DNA from: Mesorhizobium sp.
GTDB taxonomy: Bacteria; Pseudomonadota; Alphaproteobacteria; Rhizobiales; Rhizobiaceae
Assembly (NCBI GenBank): GCA_030698645.1
Contig: JAUYMV010000305.1
Span: forward strand, 1-9,971
Length of the DNA: 9,971 nucleotides
Reading direction: 5' to 3'
The position numbers were made by a program, and so were the translations under genes. The notes beneath the pieces were generated by a model. The model was given only the letters and a program-made list of their open reading frames with translations. It searched no databases and was not told where the DNA came from. This document shows, one piece after another, positions 1 to 7,075 of this stretch (the first letter of the stretch is position 1; every line of letters begins with the position of its first letter).

Positions 1-633
1 GGCGGCACCCATGTGTCTGCCACCGGCGACATCGGTCTGGTCCGCCTCGTCGCCGAGGGCGCGGTCGCGGCGGGCGTGCGCCGCATCGAGGCGCTGACCG
101 GCGAGGCGGCGCGCCGCCATCTCGACGAGCAGGACCGCCGCCTGAAGGCGGTTGCCGGCGCGCTCAAGGTCGGCCCGGCCGACGTGCTCGCGCGCGTCGA
201 GGCGCTGGTCGACGAGCGCCGCAGACTGGAGCGCGAACTGGCCGAGGCCAACAAGAAGCTGGCGCTCGGCGGCGGTGGGGCAGGTGCGGCGGCCGAGGAG
301 AATGTGGCGGGCGTCGGCTTCTCCGGCCGCGTCGTCACCGGCGTGCAACCGAAGGATCTGAAGGCGCTGGCCGATTCCGCCAAGCAGGCGCTCGGCTCCG
401 GCGTGGTGGTCTTCGTCGGCGCGGCCGACGACGGCAAGGCCAGCGTCGTCATCGCCGTCACGCCCGACCTCGTCGCCCGCTTCAACGCCGTCGACCTCGT
501 CCGCGTCGCCGCCAGCGCGCTCGGCGGCCAGGGCGGCGGCGGCCGCCCCGACATGGCCCAGGCCGGCGGCCCAGACGCGCGCCTTGGCGACGCGGCAATC
601 GCCGCGGTCAAGGCAGCCATGGAAGCGGCCTGA
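1..633 (+). CDS. alaS: Alanine--tRNA ligase, C-terminal part (5' truncated by window edge)
   Basis: This is the last 210 residues of alanyl-tRNA synthetase, the cytoplasmic enzyme that charges tRNA-Ala. The frame is open from base 1 and begins G-G-T-H-V, which matches the end of the conserved CGGTHV zinc/editing motif of the AlaS editing domain; the zinc-ligand cysteine would lie just upstream of the window. After it come a helical linker rich in charged residues (about residues 40-85, likely the coiled coil used for dimer contact), then the C-Ala/DHHA1-type domain ending in a glycine-rich [16 protein letters not shown] segment typical of AlaS C-termini. The TGA stop is at 631-633. The internal GTG at base 13 is not a start. 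A 6-bp inverted repeat (635-640 with 657-662) lies just after the stop but has no T-run. In related genomes recA usually lies upstream and icd nearby, which fits icd here. Confidence 0.96.
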   Translation, partial: GGTHVSATGDIGLVRLVAEGAVAAGVRRIEALTGEAARRHLDEQDRRLKAVAGALKVGPADVLARVEALVDERRRLERELAEANKKLALGGGGAGAAAEENVAGVGFSGRVVTGVQPKDLKALADSAKQALGSGVVVFVGAADDGKASVVIAVTPDLVARFNAVDLVRVAASALGGQGGGGRPDMAQAGGPDARLGDAAIAAVKAAMEAA

Positions 634-671
634 GGCGCCAGCGACCTGGGTTTGCTTGGCGCGACGCTCTA

Positions 672-857
672 CCTCCCCCTTGTGAGGCTGAGCGGCCGGT
701 TCGCGGAACGCGAGCTCGTCATGCCTGTGGCATGACGAGAGGCCGTGAAGGCGCCGCAGGGCCGGGTGGGGGTCGCGAGCGCCAGCGAGCAACGAAGGGC
801 CTTGCGCGCACGAGGCACCCCCACCCGCCTGCCGGCACCCTCCCCACAAGGGGGAGG
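672..857. repeat. Nested palindromic intergenic repeat element (186 bp)
   Basis: The ends form a 16-base terminal inverted repeat: CCTCCCCCTTGTGAGG (672-687) against CCCCACAAGGGGGAGG (842-857), 15 of 16 matching. Inside are a perfect 11-bp hairpin with a 3-base loop (CTCGTCATGCC 715-725, GGCATGACGAG 729-739) and a second perfect 11-bp inverted repeat (CGGGTGGGGGT 763-773, ACCCCCACCCG 817-827). From memory, intergenic elements with this CCTCCCCCTTGTGGGG edge are multicopy in Mesorhizobium-like genomes, so this is probably one copy of such a family; only one copy lies in this window. It encodes no transposase and may be a non-autonomous or RNA-folding element. Confidence 0.75.
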
Positions 858-938
858 GAGGCCAATCGCGAGCCGCTCCCATATGCTCCATCCCCCGTGG
901 ACAAGTTCCACCAGTCCCCCGCCCTAACCCCTTCTCCT

Positions 939-966
939 CATTCGCCATTCGCAATTCGCCATTCGC
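939..966 (+). repeat. Four tandem heptamers (CATTCGC type)
   Basis: The units CATTCGC (939-945), CATTCGC (946-952), AATTCGC (953-959) and CATTCGC (960-966) lie head to tail with a single base difference. Short runs like this occur between genes in rhizobial genomes as I recall. They could vary in copy number between strains. No function can be read from the sequence. Confidence 0.85.
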
Positions 967-1032
967 GCTTTGTCCCACAGTTCCTTGCATGCCCCATACT
1001 CTCCCGGTCACGTTGGCGGAAAGGGCAGGGAC

Positions 1033-1476
1033 ATGGAGTGGAAGAGGCAGGTCGAGACGCTGGACATTCTCGATCGCATTGTCGCGCTGCTGCTGGCTCT
1101 CGCCGATCTGGCCGAGCGCGCCGCCGGCGTCTCCGTGGCGCGGCGGCGTCTGGTACTCGACATGATGCGATCCGGCGAAGCGGCCACGCGCGATGCCTTC
1201 CGCGCGCCCGTCTCCCCGATGGCGGCGCGGCTTGCGCTCCCCGGACAGGTCCCCCAGGACGGTCCAGAGGACGCGCTGGCGCTTGCCGCGTCGCTCCGGG
1301 CCCTGGCCTTCGTCGTGCACGCGATCGCCGCGCCGCAGCGCCGCCTGGCGTCCCTGCTGGCGGGTGACGCGGGTGACCGCATCAGCCGAGGCGGGCGGCA
1401 TCGGGGCCGTCTCGCGTTCCATCGCCGCCTCACCGCCACGGCACGGCCACCCGCTCAGATTCCCGACACGTCCTAG
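1033..1476 (+). CDS. Hypothetical protein, 147 residues
   Basis: The ATG at 1033 follows an SD-like GGGCAGGG (1023-1030) and opens a 147-residue frame that ends in TAG at 1474-1476. The protein starts MEWKRQVETLDILDRIVALL and has a helical, Ala/Leu/Arg-rich body with two hydrophobic patches (about residues 15-30 and 78-98). The N-terminal pattern, a Trp near the start followed by a helix and an R..VL..LR..EAA.R block (about residues 37-55), reminds me of small uncharacterised rhizobial proteins, but this is recall only. The last 35 residues (from about 1370) become Arg/His-rich and low in character, and frame +2 has similarly GC-biased third positions there, so a frameshift or a drifted C-terminus is possible. 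The gene is convergent with icd, 189 bases apart. An ATG further upstream at 970 would start before the SD and is less likely. No function is assigned. Confidence 0.55.
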   Translation: MEWKRQVETLDILDRIVALLLALADLAERAAGVSVARRRLVLDMMRSGEAATRDAFRAPVSPMAARLALPGQVPQDGPEDALALAASLRALAFVVHAIAAPQRRLASLLAGDAGDRISRGGRHRGRLAFHRRLTATARPPAQIPDTS

Positions 1477-1635
1477 CTCGTGCCGCGTCCGGGCAAAGTC
1501 TGCTGCTTCCGCTGGCGCGTCCCCGGCCGGCGATGCCTCCGCACGGCACAAGCGCCCCGTGCCTCCACCGCGCTCGCCCGAAACGCGTTCGGCCGTCGCC
1601 CATCTCTGGGCGCCGGCCGACATCGGCGCGGTCAT

Positions 1636-1657
1636 GGCGACACCCGTGGGCGTCGCC
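1636..1657 (-). terminator. Possible hairpin terminator after icd
   Basis: GGCGACACC (1636-1644) and GGCGTCGCC (1649-1657) flank a 4-base loop. Read on the minus strand all 9 pairs form (one is G-U), while on the plus strand one pair is an A-C mismatch, so the hairpin suits icd transcripts. It begins 8 bases past the icd stop. There is no U-run after the stem on the minus strand, so it would not be a classical intrinsic terminator. Confidence 0.35.
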
Positions 1658-1665
1658 GACAAAAA

Positions 1666-2877
1666 TCACCCCATCGCCTTCTGCAGATTCTCGTCGATCT
1701 TGTCCAAAAAGCCGGTCGTCGACAGCCAGGGCTGGTCGGGGCCGATCAGCAGCGCCAGGTCCTTGGTCATGTAGCCGGCCTCGACCGTCTGGATGCAGAC
1801 GCGCTCCAGCGTGTCGGCGAAGCGGCCGAGCTCGGCATTGTCGTCGAGCTTGGCGCGGTGCGCGAGGCCCCGGGTCCAGGCGAAGATCGAGGCGATCGAG
1901 TTGGTCGAGGTCTCCTCGCCCTTCTGGTGCTGGCGGTAGTGGCGCGTCACCGTGCCATGCGCGGCCTCCGCCTCGACCGTCTTGCCGTCCGGCGTCACAA
2001 GCACCGAGGTCATCAGGCCGAGCGAGCCAAAGCCCTGCGCCACGATGTCGGACTGCACGTCGCCATCATAGTTCTTGCACGCCCAGACATAGCCGCCCGA
2101 CCATTTCAGCGCCGAGGCGACCATGTCGTCGATCAGGCGGTGCTCGTAATAGAGCTTCTTTTCCTTGTATTTCGCCGCGAACTCGCTGTCGTAGATCTCC
2201 TGGAAGATGTCCTTGAAGCGGCCGTCATAGGCTTTCAGGATGGTGTTCTTCGTCGACAGATAGCAGGGCACGCCGCGGTCGAGCGCATAGTTAAGCGAGG
2301 CGTAGGCGAAGTCGCGGATCGACTCGTCGAGATTGTACATCGCCATGGCGACGCCGGCGCCGGGCGCGTCGTAGACCTCGTGCTCGATCGTCTGGCCGTC
2401 GTCGCCGACGAACTTGATCGACAGCTTGCCCTTGCCGGGAAAGCGGAAGTCGGTGGCGCGATACTGGTCGCCGAAGGCGTGGCGGCCGACGATGATTGGC
2501 TTCGTCCAGCCGGGCACCAGGCGCGGCACGTTCTTCATGATGATCGGTTCGCGGAAGATGGTGCCGCCCAGAATGTTGCGGATCGTGCCGTTCGGCGACT
2601 TCCACATCTTCTTCAGGCCGAACTCCTCGACGCGCTGCTCGTCCGGCGTGATCGTGGCGCATTTCACGCCGACGCCGAACTCCTTGATGGCGTTCGCCGA
2701 ATCGATCGTCACCTGGTCGTTGGTCTGGTCGCGGTGTTCGATGCTGAGATCGTAGTATTTAAGGTCGATGTCGAGATAGGGGTGGATCAGCTTGTCCTTG
2801 ATGAACTGCCAGATGATGCGGGTCATCTCGTCGCCATCGAGTTCGACGACAGGATTGTCCACCTTGATCTTCGCCAT
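1666..2877 (-). CDS. icd: NADP-dependent isocitrate dehydrogenase
   Basis: This 403-residue cytoplasmic enzyme oxidatively decarboxylates isocitrate to 2-oxoglutarate, making NADPH in the TCA cycle. It is the eukaryote-like homodimeric type common in alphaproteobacteria. Substrate-binding residues are all present and align with human IDH1 numbering at the N-terminus: SPNGTIRN with Arg100, Arg109 in IFREP, Arg132 in [10 protein letters not shown], Tyr139. Lys210 in [12 protein letters not shown], and the metal-binding aspartates Asp250 (LIDDMV), Asp273 and Asp277 (YDGDVQSD), are also present. The NADP phosphate contacts Arg312 and His313 follow HGTVTRHY. The ATG at 2877 has GAGG about ten bases upstream and gives the expected MAKIKV start; a frame extending to 3156 is not supported because its extra residues are not IDH-like and cover the intergenic region and the start of the hydrolase gene. 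The gene is divergent from the hydrolase. Confidence 0.98.
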   Translation of the reverse strand: MAKIKVDNPVVELDGDEMTRIIWQFIKDKLIHPYLDIDLKYYDLSIEHRDQTNDQVTIDSANAIKEFGVGVKCATITPDEQRVEEFGLKKMWKSPNGTIRNILGGTIFREPIIMKNVPRLVPGWTKPIIVGRHAFGDQYRATDFRFPGKGKLSIKFVGDDGQTIEHEVYDAPGAGVAMAMYNLDESIRDFAYASLNYALDRGVPCYLSTKNTILKAYDGRFKDIFQEIYDSEFAAKYKEKKLYYEHRLIDDMVASALKWSGGYVWACKNYDGDVQSDIVAQGFGSLGLMTSVLVTPDGKTVEAEAAHGTVTRHYRQHQKGEETSTNSIASIFAWTRGLAHRAKLDDNAELGRFADTLERVCIQTVEAGYMTKDLALLIGPDQPWLSTTGFLDKIDENLQKAMG

Positions 2878-2900
2878 GTGAAATGCCTCGTTTCTGGAGC

Positions 2901-2917
2901 CGGGACGGCACGTCCCG
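2901..2917 (-). other. Hairpin in the icd 5' leader
   Basis: CGGGACG (2901-2907) and CGTCCCG (2911-2917) form a perfect 7-bp stem with a 3-base loop, 24 bases upstream of the icd ATG and just before its SD sequence. It lies between the proposed promoter and the start codon, so it would be transcribed. It could be an mRNA-stabilising or regulatory stem, or an operator in DNA; the sequence does not decide. Confidence 0.5.
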
Positions 2918-2943
2918 CCGGAATGGATTGGGGAGTTGAAGCC

Positions 2944-2972
2944 GCTATAGCAAAGCGATCCACGACGCGCAA
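2944..2972 (-). promoter_or_regulatory. Candidate sigma-70 promoter for icd
   Basis: On the minus strand TTGCGC (2972-2967) and TATAGC (2949-2944) are separated by exactly 17 bases; read with the preceding C, the second box is CTATAG, close to the CTATAT-like -10 of alphaproteobacteria. It would start transcription roughly 60 bases upstream of the icd ATG. The -35 box matches only TTG of the consensus. Confidence 0.4.
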
Positions 2973-2991
2973 ACCAATGGCCGCCAAGGTG

Positions 2992-3020
2992 TTGGACGCG
3001 GTGTCGCAGTGGTTGATTAT
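2992..3020 (+). promoter_or_regulatory. Candidate promoter for the alpha/beta hydrolase
   Basis: TTGGAC (2992-2997) and GATTAT (3015-3020) are spaced by 17 bases, about 48 bases upstream of the hydrolase ATG. The surrounding stretch 3011-3026 is notably AT-rich for this DNA. Both boxes are imperfect. Confidence 0.3.
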
Positions 3021-3067
3021 TTTGCAGATCGCATCGATGCTCGCGCGAAACCTGGGAGGCGGACGCC

Positions 3068-3967
3068 ATGTTCGAGCCGGACTTCGTGACCTTCGACGCC
3101 GGCGGCGTCGCGCTCAACGTGGCGGTGGCGGGCGATCCCTCCGCGCCGCTCGTCATCTGTCTGCACGGCTTTCCGGAATATTGGGCGGCCTGGCGCGACG
3201 TGATGGCGGATCTGGCGCGCGATCATTTCGTCGTCGCGCCGGACCAGCGCGGCTTCAACCTCTCGGCAAAGCCGGCCGGGATCGCGGCCTACCGCGCCAA
3301 GCACATGGTGGCCGACCTCGCGGCGCTCGCCGATCGTTTTTCGCCGGCCCGGCCGTTCGCGCTCGCCGGCCACGACTGGGGCGCGTCGATCGCCTACGCC
3401 TACGCCTTCGCCCATCCCGACCGCCTCAGCCATCTCATCATCGCCAACGGGGTGCACCCCTGGTGCTTCCAGAACGCGATCTTTCACGACCCGGCGCAGC
3501 GCGAGGCGAGCCAGTACATCAACGTGCTGCGCGCGCCCGGCTCCGACGAGCGCATGGCCGAGGACGGCTTTCGCCGCACGTCGCGCATGATCGAGGGATT
3601 TTCGCGCACCGGCTGGATGACGCCCGACATCCGCGCCGGCTACCTGGCGGCCTGGGCCATGCCCGGCGCCATGGGCGCGATGCTCAACTGGTACCGCGCC
3701 TCGCCGATCGTCGTGCCGCTTCCCGGCGAGACGCCGGGCGAGGCCCTCGTGATGACCCTGCCGGTCGAGGCCCTGGCGGTATCGATGCCTCACCTCGTCG
3801 TCTGGGGTTCGTCCGACGAGGCGCTGTTGCCCAGCTGCCTGGACGGACTGGACCGCTTCGCGCCCGATCTGACGATCGAGAAGGTGCCAGGCGCCGGACA
3901 CTGGATCCTGCACGAGAAGCCCGCGGAAGTGGCGGCCGCCATGCGAACCTTCCTGTCTCGCGCCTGA
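3068..3967 (+). CDS. Alpha/beta hydrolase, epoxide hydrolase-like
   Basis: This 299-residue soluble protein has the complete alpha/beta-hydrolase layout of the epoxide hydrolase/haloalkane dehalogenase group. The oxyanion-hole motif HGFPE is at 33-37; the nucleophile elbow GHDWGA has Asp103, an aspartate nucleophile that forms an ester intermediate; the acid is likely Asp250 (WGSSDEAL); and the catalytic base is His278 (GAGHWILHE). Lid tyrosines are visible at 150 (SQYINVLR) and 209 (LNWYRAS); the NWYRA-type motif favours epoxide hydrolase over dehalogenase. No signal peptide is seen. The ATG at 3068 has a strong GGGAGG (3054-3059) at 8-base spacing. The gene stands alone, divergent from icd and convergent with the beta-helix gene, so context gives no pathway. 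The natural substrate cannot be told from sequence; detoxification of epoxides is the family-level guess. Confidence 0.9.
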   Translation: MFEPDFVTFDAGGVALNVAVAGDPSAPLVICLHGFPEYWAAWRDVMADLARDHFVVAPDQRGFNLSAKPAGIAAYRAKHMVADLAALADRFSPARPFALAGHDWGASIAYAYAFAHPDRLSHLIIANGVHPWCFQNAIFHDPAQREASQYINVLRAPGSDERMAEDGFRRTSRMIEGFSRTGWMTPDIRAGYLAAWAMPGAMGAMLNWYRASPIVVPLPGETPGEALVMTLPVEALAVSMPHLVVWGSSDEALLPSCLDGLDRFAPDLTIEKVPGAGHWILHEKPAEVAAAMRTFLSRA

Positions 3968-3995
3968 CCTATTCCGCCAACCTGTGTGGCGGGCC

Positions 3996-4028
3996 GCTGC
4001 TCCGCGATGCGCGACCGCGCGGAGCAGC
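3996..4028. terminator. Bidirectional terminator between convergent genes
   Basis: GCTGCTCCGCG (3996-4006) and CGCGGAGCAGC (4018-4028) form a perfect 11-bp stem with an 11-base loop, exactly between the stop codons of the hydrolase (3967) and the beta-helix gene (4054). It is followed on the plus strand by TTGCCGTTT, only a weak U-tract. The position between converging genes supports a terminator or an RNA-end stabiliser for both. Confidence 0.55.
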
Positions 4029-4053
4029 TTGCCGTTTGAAACCGGCCTGTCGG

Positions 4054-5052
4054 CTACCTGAGCGGAATCAGCGGCGGATTGGGACCGTCATTGGTGTTGC
4101 CGTTGATCTGGTTGGTTCCGTAGGACAGGATTTGCGCCCCGCCGACGATCTCCGTGCCGACCGCGTTTCCGGTCACCACCGATTCGCCGACGCGGATAGT
4201 GGTGTTGGCGGCCGAGGCGCGCAGGCCGACCGACGCGTTGTTGGCGGAATTGACCCGGCGCAGCATGACGTTCGTGGTGCCGGTGCCGCCGAAGGCGACG
4301 ATGCCGTGCAGGCCGTTTCCGGAGGTCGACGTGTCGATGACGTCGACGGTGATCAGCCCCGTCGTCGCCTGGGTGTTCGTGCGCAGGCCGACGAAGTTGT
4401 TGTCGAGAAGCGTATCGCGGATCATGACTTTCGCGCCGCCGCTCCCGGTCGGCGCGACCTGGATGCCGGCGCCGCCGGATGCCGCGCCCTCGGCCAGGTA
4501 TCCGTTGCGCGTGATCTTCGAATTGCTGACGAAAAGCTTGGACGTCACGGTGGGCACGAACAGGATGCCGTTTCCGTTCGGCTGGGCGGCGGCGAAGTTG
4601 CGGATCAGGCAATCCTGGACGTGCAGGGATGCGCCGGCGAGGAATCGAATTCCGTTGAGCCCCGGAGAACCCGGAGGCGCGCCCTCGATGTCGAGCCCGC
4701 GCAGGACGACGACGTCGTCGACGCCCGCGTTGACGATGATGCCGTTGGTCGCGCTCGCCAGGACGCCGGCCTCATTGAAGTAGCCGTTGATGGTGATGGA
4801 CTTGGTGATGGTCACCGCGCCGAAGGCGCCGTTGTCGATCGTGTTGATCTCGCCGCCGGCGGCGGTCTTCGAGATGGCGCCGGCGAATGTCTTGCACGGC
4901 GCGGTGCGGCTGCACGGGTTCGCGTCGTCGCCGACACCCGACACCCAGGTGCGGGTGGCCTGCGCCGAAGCAGGGTCTAAAAGTAACATAGATGCCAGTC
5001 CGAACAGGAGAAAACCAAATATGTGTCTGAAATTGTTCAATTCAGCCTCCAT
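4054..5052 (-). CDS. Secreted right-handed beta-helix protein
   Basis: The 332-residue product has a signal peptide (hydrophobic core about 11-25, likely cut near ASAQA, 28-32). The mature start, TWVSGVGDDANPCSRTAPC then KTFAGAI, with a likely Cys47-Cys53 disulfide, is the conserved opening of a family of exported beta-helix proteins. From about residue 70 to 320 follow short beta-strand rungs with repeated N-G, G-I/L and S/T-rich turns (GVDDVVVLRGLDI, LHVQDCLIRN, LFVSNSKITRNG, VMIRDTLLDNN, VMLRRVNSANN), typical of parallel beta-helices. I see no pectate-lyase catalytic set, so enzymatic activity is unproven; surface binding or glycan contact is a guess. The ATG at 5052 has no SD, whereas GGAGG (5050-5046) sits 5 bases before a TTG at 5040, so the true start may be TTG 5040, four residues shorter. 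The first 25 codons and upstream DNA are AT-rich relative to neighbours, which may reflect acquisition. Confidence 0.85.
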   Translation of the reverse strand: MEAELNNFRHIFGFLLFGLASMLLLDPASAQATRTWVSGVGDDANPCSRTAPCKTFAGAISKTAAGGEINTIDNGAFGAVTITKSITINGYFNEAGVLASATNGIIVNAGVDDVVVLRGLDIEGAPPGSPGLNGIRFLAGASLHVQDCLIRNFAAAQPNGNGILFVPTVTSKLFVSNSKITRNGYLAEGAASGGAGIQVAPTGSGGAKVMIRDTLLDNNFVGLRTNTQATTGLITVDVIDTSTSGNGLHGIVAFGGTGTTNVMLRRVNSANNASVGLRASAANTTIRVGESVVTGNAVGTEIVGGAQILSYGTNQINGNTNDGPNPPLIPLR

Positions 5053-5378
5053 CTTGTCATGAATGCTTCAAATGGCGCCTGGCCATCACAAATAACTTTA
5101 GTTTATTTACCGAACGCCAACAACTGGAAGGCCCTTCGCCAAGTAAAAAATGATCCGCCTGTTCCGCCGCCAGGTCCGCGGGCGGTGGCAATGACGCCTG
5201 CCTGTCCGTTCTAGGCCCGGGCGTTCGGTTCCTGGAAGTGAGGCGCATCTCCGCGTACGGCCCGCGGGCCCCAGGAGAAGCCCATCCGTCCGTGGCGCGA
5301 ACCGGACGGGTCCGGCAGGCGACGATTTCGTTTCGCCTCGAACTGTGCAAGAAGCCGTCATCATTCGACGGACCGGAA
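5053..5378. other. 326-base divergent intergenic region (beta-helix gene / trmJ)
   Basis: No gene is supported here; open frames on either strand lack SD sites and family features. The first 60 bases are AT-rich (around 5090-5110). On the minus strand TTGTTG and TAAAGT, 17 bases apart (within 5093-5121), are a weak promoter candidate for the beta-helix gene. The 10-mer ACCGAACGCC (5109-5118) recurs inverted as GGCGTTCGGT (5220-5229), reading toward each flanking gene. Further on are a 12-base palindrome GGCCCGCGGGCC (5259-5270), a 7-bp stem CCGTCCG/CGGACGG (5286-5292, 5303-5309), a competing stem CCGGA/TCCGG (5302-5306, 5311-5315) and a 6-bp stem AGGCGA/TCGCCT (5317-5322, 5333-5338). Confidence 0.6.
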
Positions 5379-6230
5379 ATGACACCCAAAGACGACGCAA
5401 TATCGAACGATCCGCCGCCGGCGATCATCCTCGTCGAGCCGCAGCTTGGCGAGAACATCGGCATGGTCGCGCGCGCCATGGCGAATTTCGGCCTGTCGCA
5501 ATTGCGCCTCGTCAATCCGCGCGACGGCTGGCCGAACGAGAAGGCGCGGGCGGCGGCGAGCCGCGCCGACCACGTCATCGACTGCGTGACCGTGTTCGCG
5601 ACGCTCGCCGAGGCGGTCGCCGACCTGCACTACGTCGCCGCGACGACGGCGCGGCCGCGCGACAATTTCAAGCCGGTGCTCGGGCCGGTCGAGGCGGGCA
5701 GGGTGCTGCGCGCGCGGACCCGCGCCGGCCAGCGCACCGGCATCCTGTTCGGTCGCGAACGGTTCGGTCTCTACAACGAGGAAGTGGCGCTCGCCGACGA
5801 AATCGTCACCTTCCCGGTCAATCCGGAGTTCTCCTCGCTCAACATCGCGCAGGCCACGCTCCTGATGTCCTATGAATGGATGAAGTCTGGCCTCGACAGC
5901 GAGACCGCGACGGCGTTCACCGGACCCGACGTGCGGCCGGCGGAAAAGCGCCACATCCACGGCTTTCTCGACCATCTGGAGGAGGCGCTCGACGCGCGCG
6001 GCTATTTCCGTCCGCCGCCGAAGAAGCCGAAAATGCTCGACAATGTCCGCGCCGTCTTCACCCGGCCTGCCTTTGCCGAGGCCGAGATCAAGGTGCTGCG
6101 CGGCGTCCTCGCGTCGCTCGACTATTTTTCGCCGAAACAGCCGCGCGGCGCCGGTTACCCCGAGCGCAAGGAAGCCGCCGACCGCGCCGCCCGCGAACGC
6201 AAACCGGAGACGGAGGGCGGGGATGAGTGA
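5379..6230 (+). CDS. trmJ: tRNA (cytidine/uridine-2'-O-) methyltransferase, TrmJ-type SPOUT
   Basis: The 283-residue protein belongs to the SpoU/TrmH branch of SPOUT methyltransferases, which put a 2'-O-methyl group on RNA ribose using SAM bound in a trefoil knot; TrmJ acts on position 32 of tRNA anticodon loops. The three family motifs are present: [15 protein letters not shown] (24-38, Asn26 and Arg32), [10 protein letters not shown] (122-131, Glu127) and [11 protein letters not shown] (152-162). A C-terminal helical extension (about 187-250, [18 protein letters not shown] onward) is the TrmJ hallmark that separates it from plain TrmH. I chose the ATG at 5379 because the next residues reach AIILVEPQ at the usual distance; an upstream in-frame start at 5238 would add 47 residues with no family character. 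The SD is weak (CGGA at 5373-5376). Its stop overlaps the murI start by 8 bases, suggesting translational coupling. Confidence 0.92.
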   Translation: MTPKDDAISNDPPPAIILVEPQLGENIGMVARAMANFGLSQLRLVNPRDGWPNEKARAAASRADHVIDCVTVFATLAEAVADLHYVAATTARPRDNFKPVLGPVEAGRVLRARTRAGQRTGILFGRERFGLYNEEVALADEIVTFPVNPEFSSLNIAQATLLMSYEWMKSGLDSETATAFTGPDVRPAEKRHIHGFLDHLEEALDARGYFRPPPKKPKMLDNVRAVFTRPAFAEAEIKVLRGVLASLDYFSPKQPRGAGYPERKEAADRAARERKPETEGGDE

Positions 6231-7020
6231 GCGTCCGATCCTGATGTTCGATTCGGGTATCGGCGGGCTGACCGTCCTGCGCGAGGCCCGGGTGCTGATG
6301 CCTGGACGGCGCTTCGTCTATGTCGCGGACGACGCCGGCTTTCCCTATGGCGCCTGGGAGGAGACGGCGCTTCGCGCCCGCATCGTCGAACTGTTCGGAC
6401 GGCTGATCGCCGAACATGATCCCGAGATCGCTGTCATCGCCTGCAACACGGCCTCGACGCTGGTGATGCCGGATCTGCGCGCGGCCTATCCGGCAACGCC
6501 TTTCGTCGGAACCGTGCCGGCGATCAAGCCGGCGGCCGAGCGCACATGGTCGGGGCTGGTGTCGGTGCTGGCGACGCCCGGCACCGTCAAGCGGCAATAC
6601 ACGCGCGACCTGATCCACGCCTGGGCGTCGAAGTGCCATGTCCGGCTCGTCGGCAGCGACCGGCTGGCGGGACTGGCGGAATCCTACATGCGCGAAGGCG
6701 CCGTCGACGAGGAGGCGGTTCGCGCGGAGATCGCGCCCTGTTTCGTCGAGCGCGACGGCAAGCGGACAGACATCATCGTTCTGGCCTGCACCCACTATCC
6801 GTTTCTTGTGAACCGCATGCGCAAGACCGCGCCGTGGCCCGTCGACTGGCTCGACCCGGCCGAAGCGATCGCCCGGCGCGCCTTGACCCTTCTGGACGGC
6901 AATGACATGGCCGTGCGCTCGACTGCCGCCATTCCCGACGACGTTGCCGTCTTCACCTCGGGCAATCCCGACTACGCGACGCGCCGCCTGATGCAGGGCT
7001 TCGGACTGAGCACGGTCTGA
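6223..7020 (+). CDS. murI: Glutamate racemase
   Basis: The 265-residue cytoplasmic enzyme converts L-glutamate to D-glutamate for peptidoglycan. The family signatures are all present: [11 protein letters not shown] (9-19) with Asp10 and Ser11; the first catalytic cysteine Cys74 in [16 protein letters not shown] (96-104); and the second catalytic cysteine Cys189 in LACTHYPFL, followed by His191. This is the two-cysteine, cofactor-free mechanism. The length is normal. The ATG at 6223 has a strong GGAGGG (6212-6217), 5 bases upstream, inside the end of trmJ, and the two genes share 8 bases in different frames, so they are probably co-translated from one mRNA. The protein ends GFGLSTV with TGA at 7018-7020. 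Confidence 0.96.
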   Translation: MSERPILMFDSGIGGLTVLREARVLMPGRRFVYVADDAGFPYGAWEETALRARIVELFGRLIAEHDPEIAVIACNTASTLVMPDLRAAYPATPFVGTVPAIKPAAERTWSGLVSVLATPGTVKRQYTRDLIHAWASKCHVRLVGSDRLAGLAESYMREGAVDEEAVRAEIAPCFVERDGKRTDIIVLACTHYPFLVNRMRKTAPWPVDWLDPAEAIARRALTLLDGNDMAVRSTAAIPDDVAVFTSGNPDYATRRLMQGFGLSTV

Positions 7021-7075
7021 GGGAGCGGAACTCGCCATACGCTCTTGCGTTTTGCCTCGGCAGGAGGTGCAGGAA

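Larger units (their letters stand above)
634..1032. other. 399-base gene-free region between alaS and the hypothetical protein
   Basis: I see no credible gene here. Several open frames exist on both strands, but they cross the palindromic element, are rich in Arg/Pro/Ala and have no good ribosome binding site. The region holds a nested inverted-repeat element (672-857) and a run of tandem heptamers (939-966), listed separately. The last 60 bases before 1033 carry an SD-like AAGGGCAGGG (1021-1030) for the next gene. No convincing sigma-70 promoter was found. Confidence 0.8.

Noticed and set aside
939..966. The tandem heptamers as a CRISPR-like array
   Set aside because: Units are 7 bases with no spacers, and no cas gene is nearby.
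732..1367. A 211-codon open frame (and shorter ones on both strands) across the repeat element
   Set aside because: It is driven by the palindromic GC-rich repeat, overlaps the better-supported frame at 1033 and has a low-complexity Arg/Pro-rich product.
2878..3156. N-terminal extension of icd by 93 residues
   Set aside because: The extra residues lie over the divergent intergenic region and the hydrolase start, and known homologues begin at MAKIKV with an SD right before it.
1480..4980. A 1166-codon open frame on the plus strand, the longest in the window
   Set aside because: It runs antisense to icd and the beta-helix gene and out of frame through the hydrolase. Its Arg/Ala/Gly-rich composition is the usual shadow of GC-rich genes, and it has no start signal.
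5238..5378. 47-residue N-terminal extension of trmJ
   Set aside because: No SD, no family similarity, and the core motif already begins at the normal distance from the ATG at 5379.
5057..5578. Minus-strand open frames upstream of and into trmJ
   Set aside because: They overlap the conserved TrmJ coding sequence antisense, have no SD and show no family features.
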